A stretch of DNA of 28,732 nt from CAYUNT01 sp964446285 (lineage in GTDB: Bacteria > Sumerlaeota > Sumerlaeia > SLMS01 > CAYUNT01), in NCBI GenBank assembly GCA_964446285.1, contig CAYUNT010000035.1:1-28732 (forward strand), read 5' to 3'. Position 1 is the stretch's first letter, and each line of letters starts with the position of its first letter. Positions 23,112 through 28,732 of this stretch are shown in pieces. Made by a program: the position numbers and the translations under genes. The notes below the pieces were generated by a model. That model had not been told where the DNA came from and ran no database searches. It saw only the letters and a program-made list of their open reading frames with translations.

Positions 23112-23147
23112 CCACGAAAAATAAGAAAAGAACGAAAAATATATGAA
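23112..23147. repeat. Degenerate 9-nt tandem array (NNACGAAAA)
   Basis: CCACGAAAA (23112-23120), ATAAGAAAA (23121-23129) and GAACGAAAA (23130-23138) are consecutive and are followed by a weaker unit, ATATATGAA (23139-23147). It lies in the spacer between the GT-C/TPR gene and homoserine dehydrogenase. The period equals that of the array at 21521, with an unrelated core. Confidence 0.6.
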
Positions 23148-23153
23148 TACGAT

Positions 23154-23176
23154 TCCCGAATAGACTCCTTTCGGGA
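23154..23176 (-). terminator. Hairpin after the GT-C/TPR gene, possible terminator
   Basis: TCCCGAA (23154-23160) pairs perfectly with TTCGGGA (23170-23176), with a 9-nt loop. It starts one base past the TGA stop codon. The following minus-strand sequence is T-rich only after about 15 nt, so it is either a weak terminator or a transcript-end stabiliser. Confidence 0.4.
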
Positions 23177-25204
23177 TCAGGAGCCGGGGCCTTTTGCGGA
23201 GGAGGCGGAGGTTGAGGAAACAGGAACGGAAGAAGCAAGAAAGCGTTCCATGGCGGCGGCAAGCGCGCTGTTGTTTTGTTCGCGGGCGAGGCGAAGAGCG
23301 CGCGAGGCGGATTCGATGGCTTCGTCAAAGCGTCGCAGCCGCGCCAGGGCAAAGGCGAGGTTGGCGTGGGCTTTTGCATGATTCGGATTCAACGCAATCG
23401 CCGCCCGAAATGATTCCACAGAGCGGGCATATTCGCCGTCCATGAGTTCGAGCGTTCCGAGATTATAGCGCGCCTCGGCGGATTCGGGCATGAGGCGCAG
23501 GGATTCCGCCAGCGCCTCGCGCGCCGCCCGCGAATCGCCCCGCATCGCAAGGGCCAAACCGAGATTGTAGTGCGCATCGGCGTATTGCGGTTCGATTTCG
23601 ATGGCGGCGCGCAGGCGTTCGATGGCCGCCTCGGTATTGCCCTTTTGTATATCGACATTGGCAAGCCCCACGAGGGCGTTGGGATAGCGCGGGTGAATCC
23701 CCAGCGTTTTCTCGAAGGCACGCGCGGCCTCGTCGGTGCGGCCCAGACGCAGAAGTTCGGTTCCGAGGTTGTTCCACGCAGCCCATGCAAGCGGATTGGC
23801 CCGCACCGTCGCGCTGTAGAGAGTGGCGGCGTCGGCGTAAAGCGCTGCCTGGCGCCAGGTGAGCGCGCCAAGCAGCAGGAACAGCGCGGCGGCCAAGGCG
23901 CGCAGAAAAACGAAGTGGCGGGCGTGAATTGCCCGGTCTGCTGCCCGGACGGCGCCGCCCGCGATCAGAGCGCAAACCGGCGCGATGGATAAATACACAT
24001 ACCGATTTGCGATGGGCGAAATGCCCATGTATCCGAAATCCATCAGGCCGAGAATTGGCACGAGCGGCACGGCGAAAAAGACCAGCGCGAGGAGAGGCGC
24101 AGCTCCCGCGCGATTTTGCCAAGTCCATAGCGCGCCCCCACATGCTGTCACTGCGAGTGTGGAGATAAAGGCGGGCGCCCAGGCGCTGACAAGATGCACG
24201 TCGGGCAGCCAGGGTGGATAGACCGCCTGGAGGTTTGTAGGCCATAAGGCAATCCGAATATATATTGCGAAGTTGCGAGCGGAAAACTGAATCCTCTCCG
24301 GCAGCGAGAATCCGGAATGAAACGGATCGAGACCGCGGGCCATGAGCGCGCTGAAAAAAGCCGCCGCCGCCGCGAGCGCGAAAAACGGCGCGAGTTCCAG
24401 GATTGCACGGCGAAATGATGGTTTGCGTTGCTCCTTTTCGGCATCGCTTTCGGCATTGTTCTCTGGCGGCCCGAATCGCAATCCCCGCCGCCACCACGCC
24501 AGCGCGAACAATCCGGCGGGCAAAAGGAGCGCTGTGGGTTTCGAGAGCAACGAGGCAAGAAACAACGCAAAGGAAAGCCACCACCAGATGCACTTGGGGC
24601 GCAACCAGGTCCGCTGAGGGCGCGGCGCTTCTTCCAGGTATTCAATCCAGGCGCGCGCGGCCAGCAGGGCAAAAAACGCGCCAAGCAGCCCCTTGCGTTC
24701 GATCACCCAGACGACGGATTCCGCCCCGGCCGGGTGCAGGGCGAAGAGCATGGCCGCAGCCCACGCGCCTGGGATTTTCAGACGGCGCAAAATCCGCCAG
24801 AGAATCAGTCCACTGGCGATGTGGATGAGGACATTGACCAAATGATGCGCGAGCGCGTGATCGCCCCACAAGCGCCCCTCAAGCCAGAAAGTCGTGTAGA
24901 GGAGCGGCATATAGCGGATGTCGTGGGCGGAAATCCCGCGAAGGCGTGTCCAGATTTCCCACAGCCCGTCCGCGCGATACAGCATCGGATTCCCGGCAGC
25001 GAGGTCGTCATCCCACAAATACCCACCGCCCAACGCAGGCCAATAGGCAAGCATCGGCGCCAGCGCCAGAACCGCCCACTTCCATACGCCGGCCCAGTTC
25101 CGCAAGGGCGGCAGGAAGGGGCAACAAGGCGGCGGTGAAGAAGCAGATTCCGCGGAGGGACCGCTCAATTCGGAATCCGCTTTTGGGTCCGTAAATGCAT
25201 TCAT
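23177..25204 (-). CDS. GT-C-like membrane protein with C-terminal TPR repeats (TMTC-like)
   Basis: The protein has 675 residues. After a Ser/Pro-rich start, a membrane domain with about ten segments runs from residue 42 to about 455. The first outer loop holds GGGYLWDDD (about 59-67), and a later loop holds LFALHPAGAESVVWVIERKGLLGAFF. Both are features of TMTC/PMT-like GT-C proteins, in which acidic loop-1 residues are catalytic. The last 200 residues contain five TPR units with the NLGxxLxxxGxxxEA pattern, ending in a Ser/Ala tail. Such proteins are presumed lipid-linked-sugar glycosyltransferases (O-mannosylation in animals), but bacterial members are mostly uncharacterised. The start ATG overlaps the stop of a 55-residue membrane protein gene as ATGA, and there is no independent ribosome-binding site, so translation is probably coupled. 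Confidence 0.88.
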   Translation of the reverse strand: MNAFTDPKADSELSGPSAESASSPPPCCPFLPPLRNWAGVWKWAVLALAPMLAYWPALGGGYLWDDDLAAGNPMLYRADGLWEIWTRLRGISAHDIRYMPLLYTTFWLEGRLWGDHALAHHLVNVLIHIASGLILWRILRRLKIPGAWAAAMLFALHPAGAESVVWVIERKGLLGAFFALLAARAWIEYLEEAPRPQRTWLRPKCIWWWLSFALFLASLLSKPTALLLPAGLFALAWWRRGLRFGPPENNAESDAEKEQRKPSFRRAILELAPFFALAAAAAFFSALMARGLDPFHSGFSLPERIQFSARNFAIYIRIALWPTNLQAVYPPWLPDVHLVSAWAPAFISTLAVTACGGALWTWQNRAGAAPLLALVFFAVPLVPILGLMDFGYMGISPIANRYVYLSIAPVCALIAGGAVRAADRAIHARHFVFLRALAAALFLLLGALTWRQAALYADAATLYSATVRANPLAWAAWNNLGTELLRLGRTDEAARAFEKTLGIHPRYPNALVGLANVDIQKGNTEAAIERLRAAIEIEPQYADAHYNLGLALAMRGDSRAAREALAESLRLMPESAEARYNLGTLELMDGEYARSVESFRAAIALNPNHAKAHANLAFALARLRRFDEAIESASRALRLAREQNNSALAAAMERFLASSVPVSSTSASSAKGPGS

Positions 25205-25368
25205 GCTTGAATCGCCATGGGGAATTGGGCTGAGACGAACGAACGGAGAAAGACTTTGCCAACTAATTGCGCTCGGATCAGCAGGTCAATGAACATGGCG
25301 GCAAATGCCCAAGGAATGATCCAGAGTACGAACGGAAGAGCATAGACAATATAGACCCAGAACGGCAT
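25201..25368 (-). CDS. Small 55-residue membrane protein, translationally coupled to the GT-C/TPR gene
   Basis: The frame starts ATG at 25368 and reads MPFWVYIVYALPFVLWII, then PWAFAAMFIDLL, ending AIQA before TGA. It has one long or two short hydrophobic segments (about residues 4-30) and a basic, more polar C-terminal half. GGGAGG lies eight nt upstream of the ATG, one of the best ribosome-binding sites in the window. The stop overlaps the next start as ATGA, so the larger protein would be translated by re-initiation. No homolog is recognised. It could be a small subunit or a stabilising partner of the GT-C/TPR protein; this is inferred from the coupling alone. It is easily missed because of its size. 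Confidence 0.7.
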   Translation of the reverse strand: MPFWVYIVYALPFVLWIIPWAFAAMFIDLLIRAQLVGKVFLRSFVSAQFPMAIQA

Positions 25369-25425
25369 GTCGGCGGCCTCCCAGGATTCAGTGGATTCTA
25401 TTATCGGGATCAGAGCATTTTGAGT

Positions 25426-26025
25426 TCATGCCGCAGGTTTGCCGAATCGTTGGATGGCGTCGAGGACGAGCGCGCGAAAACTGGGCGCGATCTCCTGGAC
25501 GACTTTGATCTTGCCGCGAATCCATAGCGTTTCATGAAAGATTTTGACGACGGGGCAGTCGCGATCTTTGCGGCGGCGCTGTGTGTCAAAACAGACCGGG
25601 TCATGGTCGTATTCCGAACCGCGCGCAAACTGCAAATAGCCTTTGGCAATCAGCGTCTGCCACGAAGCGTTGCCCGGCTCCAGCCTGTCTCGGAAGCCGC
25701 CCAAATCCTCGCCGGAGGGATTTTTGAACAGCAGGAAATTGTCCAGGTCGATATCGCCCACCCAGCGGTAACTTAGCAGGAGGCGTTCAAACAAAGGAGC
25801 AAAACGCAGGCGGCTGCCGCTGGCCAGTCCGAGTTGGCCATACAGGTCCGCAAGGCAGCCGGGCCTTGTCAGATGCGGCATCACCCTATCGGCGCCGTCT
25901 GCAGCATCATTGGCATGGACCACCGCACCGGCAAGCGAGTCCAGCTGCGCCTCTTCGGCAAGGAATTCTCTGTCCACCGAGCGAAGCACTTGTGCAAAAT
26001 TCACAAGGATTTCCTTGTCATCCAT
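25426..26025 (-). CDS. SUKH (SMI1/KNR4)-like protein
   Basis: This 199-residue protein begins at ATG 26025, with GGGAG seven nt upstream; an open frame extends to 26136 but lacks support. The region from about residue 88 to 190 follows the SUKH pattern: GDIDLDNFLLF, then FARGSEYDHDPVCFD, then CPVVKIFHE and a final APSFRALVLDAI. The DPVCFD strand and PSF-x-x-x helix are the clearest marks. SUKH proteins are frequent immunity proteins against nuclease and other polymorphic toxins, and also occur as orphan house-keeping or phage-related genes. The N-terminal 85 residues are not recognised. No toxin gene is adjacent. It lies 57 bp upstream of the small membrane protein gene and 116 bp after the GNAT gene on the same strand, so a common transcript is possible. 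Confidence 0.7.
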   Translation of the reverse strand: MDDKEILVNFAQVLRSVDREFLAEEAQLDSLAGAVVHANDAADGADRVMPHLTRPGCLADLYGQLGLASGSRLRFAPLFERLLLSYRWVGDIDLDNFLLFKNPSGEDLGGFRDRLEPGNASWQTLIAKGYLQFARGSEYDHDPVCFDTQRRRKDRDCPVVKIFHETLWIRGKIKVVQEIAPSFRALVLDAIQRFGKPAA

Positions 26026-26141
26026 CGCGATTCTCCCATGCATTCGGACAGAGATGTCTCGCGTGCGGCAAATTCTGAGATGCCTTTTCGCCCGGCGTCT
26101 CGCCCGGCGCGCCATTTGCCTGGCCGCCCAGTTCAATTGTG

Positions 26142-26609
26142 CTATTGCGCCGCTCCGGCATCGTCGAAAACCCGTTCCATTGCGCGGTGGGGGATGCCCG
26201 CGTCGAGATATTCTTCGCTAATTACTTGGAATCCGTGGCGTTCATAAAAGGGAATGGCGTGGACCTGCGCCGATAGCACAGCCCGCTGGAATCCCCGGCG
26301 CCGCGCCTCGCCGATGAGCGCAGCGAGCAGGGCCGATCCGCATCCGGTCCGCCGCGCTTCGCGCCGGACGGCCATCCGCCCGATGCGCGCGCATTGGGGA
26401 TCGCGGGGTTCGCCAAAAAGCCGTCCCGTGCCTTGCGCCTGTCCATCGGCGTCGTATGCAATCGCATGACAAGCGGCTGGGTCCTGGGCGTCTTCCTCTT
26501 CTTCGAGGGGGACGCGTTGTTCCTTTACAAAAACCTCGATGCGGATGTTCAGGGCCTCGCGCCCGAGGGGCGAATCCCATGAACCGAATTGAACCTGAAA
26601 GCTGGCCAT
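26142..26609 (-). CDS. GNAT-family N-acetyltransferase (ElaA/YjcF-like)
   Basis: The protein has 155 residues and is a GCN5-related acetyltransferase. The N-terminal half has IRIEVFVKEQRVPLEEEED (about 23-41), typical of the ElaA/YjcF branch. The acetyl-CoA loop appears as RREARRTGCGSALLAALI (about 80-97), with the Q/RxxGxG/A pattern slightly changed. The family ending AIPFYERHGFQV is near 116-127. The acceptor substrate is unknown. ATG 26609 is chosen because GGGAGG lies nine nt upstream; the open frame to 26744 has no such support. A candidate promoter lies at 26655-26682. It is the first gene of a minus-strand run that continues with the SUKH-like gene. Confidence 0.9.
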   Translation of the reverse strand: MASFQVQFGSWDSPLGREALNIRIEVFVKEQRVPLEEEEDAQDPAACHAIAYDADGQAQGTGRLFGEPRDPQCARIGRMAVRREARRTGCGSALLAALIGEARRRGFQRAVLSAQVHAIPFYERHGFQVISEEYLDAGIPHRAMERVFDDAGAAQ

Positions 26610-27009
26610 GCGAGACCGCCTCCCGAATCTGCGAATTCCATTCCACACATGGAGGCTATACCCTTTTTCCCCATTCATACAACGCCCATTTCTTTCAAAT
26701 CTTGCAAAATGCTCCCAGTTCGCCTTTCGCCCGGATTCCCGCAATGCCTGCGATTGGCGTTTTTTTCAAAAAGAGCGTTGCGAAGAGTGCCAGAATGGAT
26801 CATTGTTTTTACGGGGGAGGCGAGGATGTATGTTTTCCCATGTCAGGAGCGCCTTGCTCGCGTCGCACCGCGCATAAGGCGCAGATATGGGGCAAAACTT
26901 TTGCATGAGGGGGCATGACGATCCCGCCGGGAGGGGAACGCCGGAATAGGGGCAAGCGGGGCGCAGACATCGAGCAGACAAACCAGCCCATTCGCGGAGA
27001 TTGTGCGTA
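26610..27009. other. Divergent intergenic region without a recognisable gene
   Basis: This 400-bp stretch lies between the GNAT gene (minus) and the histidine kinase gene (plus). It carries a candidate promoter for the GNAT gene and a weak ribosome-binding site for the kinase. Open frames of up to about 110 codons occur on both strands but have unprotein-like composition and no ribosome-binding sites. Confidence 0.55.
26655..26682 (-). promoter_or_regulatory. Possible promoter of the GNAT gene
   Basis: On the minus strand, TTGTAT (26682-26677) and TATAGC (26660-26655) are 16 bp apart, each with four of six consensus bases. Transcription would begin about 40 nt before the start codon at 26609, leaving room for its GGGAGG. 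Confidence 0.35.
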
Positions 27010-28668
27010 GTGAGCGAAAGCAAAACGCAAATCACCCGTCCCGAGGGAATCGCGGCGGACAATTATCTGGACCTGCTGAATCTTCTGAGCGAGGTCGTGG
27101 CCTCAACGACCGATCTCAAGAGCATTCTGAATGCGACGGTGCGCCTGATTCAGCGGCTCCTGCAAGTGCAGCGCTGCTCGATCCTGCTTGTGGACGAATC
27201 GAGCGATAATCTGCATGTCGGCGCCGCTGCTGGCATCCCAGGCGATGTGCTTGAACGCATTCGCATCCGCATGGGCGATGGCATTGCGGGCCGCGTGGCT
27301 CAGACAGGCGAGCCGGTTTTCAGCCAGAATGTAGATGATTCGGATTCGCAGGGGATGGGAGAAAAGCCGGACGAACGCTACACGACATCGTCGTTTATCA
27401 GCGTGCCGATCCGCCACCAGGACCGGACCTATGGCGTAATCAACGCCACGAACAAGTTTGATCGCGGACAACTGAGCGCCCAGGACCTGGAGATGCTCCT
27501 TTCGGTTTCGCGCTTTCTGGCGCTGACGGTGATGACCAACCGCCTTCATGCCGAAACGGAGATGCTTCACGAACACACAAGCCGGACGATGGAAAGTCTG
27601 CCGATTGGCGTGCTGACGCTGCGCGAGGATGGAATGGTTCTGACGGCGAATCCGGCGGCAGTGCGCCTGCTTGGCTTGTGCGGCTCCGCTTTCGAAGGCG
27701 GGCGGGGGATTTTCGAATGCATGGACCGTCCGCTTGGAGCGCAGGTGGCCGCGATGCTGCAAAGCGCGATGAGGGCCGGGATTTCGCAACAGCACGAAAT
27801 CGAACGCCCGGCGCGCGACGCCACTGTGCCGCTGCGCCTCACATGCCAGCGCATCGGCACGCCCAAAGGCGCGCTCTCCGAGGCGGTTTTGCTTGTCGAG
27901 GACTTGACTTTGCGGCGCGAAGTGCAGGAACTCCGGCGGCTCGATGAACTCAAATCCAACTTCATCGCCATGGTCAGCCACGAACTGCGCACGCCGCTGA
28001 CTTCCATTCGTGGTTCGATCCACTTGCTCGAATCCTATTATGCCGCCTCGCTAAACGAAACCCATCTCAATCTGCTTCGAATCATCGGCAACAACACGGA
28101 GCGCCTTGTCGCCATCGTAAATAACATTCTTGATATATCGCTGCTCGACAACAATACGATGCACATCGAGGCCACGCCTCAGGATTTGAACGCCATCATG
28201 CGCCGTTGCGCCGCGGATTTTATTCCCCGCGCCCGCGAGAAAAACATCGAATTTATAGTCCAGCCCTGCGACCACGCGCTTGCCGTGTATGGCGATTCGG
28301 ATCGCCTGGCGCAAATTCTCAATCATATTCTGGACAATGCCCTGAAATACACACCGTCTTTCGGGACCGTGACCTTGCGCGCTGGAGCGCAGGAAGACAA
28401 TGCGGTGATTGACGTGATCGATTCGGGCGCGGGAATTCCGCCCGAGATGCGCGATAAAATTTTCGAGCGTTTTGTGCAGGCCGAAAACACAATGACCCGC
28501 CAGTCCAGTGGAACCGGCCTGGGATTGTATCTGGCGCGCGCGCTCGCCTCGCTGCATGGCGGCACGATTCGCCTTCTTGATTCCGAGGAAAAGGGCGCCC
28601 ATCTGCAGATTCTCATCCCTCTGGAAACCTCTGCCCGCTCGCTGAAATTCCAGGATACCATGTTTTAG
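27010..28668 (+). CDS. Soluble GAF-PAS histidine kinase, orphan
   Basis: The protein has 552 residues from GTG 27010, which has GGAG ten nt upstream; a TTG at 27001 lies too close to that site. No transmembrane segment is seen, so sensing is cytoplasmic. Order: GAF (about 22-178), PAS-like (about 192-300), a dimerisation helix with phospho-accepting His324 in SHELRTP, and a catalytic ATPase domain (about 425-540). The ATPase domain has an N-box around NHILDNALKYTP, G1 DSGAGIPP (about 471-478), an F-box in IFERFVQ and G2 GTGLGLYLA. All key residues look intact, so it should be an active class I kinase. No response regulator is encoded next to it within the window. The ligand is unknown. It shares the GAF input type with the GGDEF-EAL protein, but there is no other evidence of a link. 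Confidence 0.92.
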   Translation: MSESKTQITRPEGIAADNYLDLLNLLSEVVASTTDLKSILNATVRLIQRLLQVQRCSILLVDESSDNLHVGAAAGIPGDVLERIRIRMGDGIAGRVAQTGEPVFSQNVDDSDSQGMGEKPDERYTTSSFISVPIRHQDRTYGVINATNKFDRGQLSAQDLEMLLSVSRFLALTVMTNRLHAETEMLHEHTSRTMESLPIGVLTLREDGMVLTANPAAVRLLGLCGSAFEGGRGIFECMDRPLGAQVAAMLQSAMRAGISQQHEIERPARDATVPLRLTCQRIGTPKGALSEAVLLVEDLTLRREVQELRRLDELKSNFIAMVSHELRTPLTSIRGSIHLLESYYAASLNETHLNLLRIIGNNTERLVAIVNNILDISLLDNNTMHIEATPQDLNAIMRRCAADFIPRAREKNIEFIVQPCDHALAVYGDSDRLAQILNHILDNALKYTPSFGTVTLRAGAQEDNAVIDVIDSGAGIPPEMRDKIFERFVQAENTMTRQSSGTGLGLYLARALASLHGGTIRLLDSEEKGAHLQILIPLETSARSLKFQDTMF

Positions 28669-28680
28669 CGGATGCGGTGC

Positions 28681-28732
28681 AGGACAATTCCGTAAATGCT
28701 TCTCACGGGTTTTTAAGGGGATGCATAGGGCT
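28681..28732 (-). repeat. Right copy of the 52-bp inverted repeat, cut by the window end
   Basis: This is the reverse complement of 51-102 with two differences. It begins 12 bp after the histidine kinase stop codon and runs to the last base of the window, so its full length is unknown. Reading outward from the genes, both copies begin AGGACAATTCCG and then run into the shared CTTCTCACGGGTTTTTAAGG core. Confidence 0.85.

Noticed and set aside
21521..23147. CRISPR-like repeats
   Set aside because: Units are 9 nt, adjacent and without spacers, and no cas gene is present.
26740..26766. Hairpin CGCAAT/ATTGGCG followed by seven T
   Set aside because: The stem has a bulge and only six pairs, and no plus-strand gene lies upstream for it to terminate.
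51..28732. Whole window as one large transposon with 52-bp terminal inverted repeats
   Set aside because: No transposase, recombinase or other mobility gene lies between the repeats, and the content is ordinary chromosomal metabolism. Two independent copies of a smaller element explain the ends better.

Overview
The window reads as a piece of chromosome from an uncultured, GC-rich, Gram-negative-type bacterium. An outer membrane is implied by a MlaE/MlaF-type lipid transporter, and secreted or anchored proteins with Pro/Ser/Thr-rich stalks are present. The mix (five-copy Kelch protein with a P/S/T tail, a many-domain carboxypeptidase-regulatory-like protein, a TMTC-like GT-C/TPR protein, flotillin with NfeD, short intergenic 9-nt repeats) recalls environmental lineages such as Sumerlaeota, Hydrogenedentota or Planctomycetota. 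No rRNA or other phylogenetic marker is present, so this placement is a guess. I recognised no tRNA, rRNA, CRISPR array, phage gene or transposase gene.

Layout. (1) 1-102 holds a repeat whose inverted copy ends the window at 28681-28732 (50 of 52 bases identical). (2) 261-4130: an unrecognised membrane protein (+) converges on a secreted Kelch protein (-), with a bidirectional terminator hairpin between them. (3) 4131-9722, all minus: nfeD-flotillin from an extended -10 promoter and closed by a strong terminator, then manA and a GAF-GGDEF-EAL c-di-GMP protein. (4) 10171-13584, plus: iorB (without iorA), paaK, a two-ACT-domain protein and transaldolase, all in one reading frame. (5) 13746-17435, plus: an HU-like protein with an extra C-terminal domain, then a 908-residue anchored beta-sandwich protein. 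(6) 17443-19137, minus: an ABC ATPase and MlaE permease fused in one chain. Divergent from it is a methyltransferase (+). (7) 20286-21471, plus: an Imm32-like immunity protein and two small membrane proteins, by eye more AT-rich than their surroundings. (8) 21598-26609, minus: homoserine dehydrogenase, a membrane GT-C/TPR protein translationally coupled to a 55-residue membrane protein, a SUKH-like protein and a GNAT acetyltransferase. (9) 27010-28668, plus: an orphan soluble GAF-PAS histidine kinase.

Working together. iorB, paaK and the ACT protein form a known neighbourhood for aryl-pyruvate to aryl-acetyl-CoA or aryl-acetate interconversion, and the ACT protein is a likely amino-acid sensor. 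NfeD and flotillin form a membrane-microdomain pair. ManA beside a bifunctional c-di-GMP enzyme fits control of mannose-containing polysaccharide, though this is only positional. The Imm32-like and SUKH-like genes look like orphan immunity or accessory genes, since no toxin is visible.

The clearest unusual items are the MlaF-MlaE fusion, the HU fusion protein, the hidden 55-residue coupled gene, the intergenic arrays with 8-9 nt period, and the inverted repeat at the two ends of the window.
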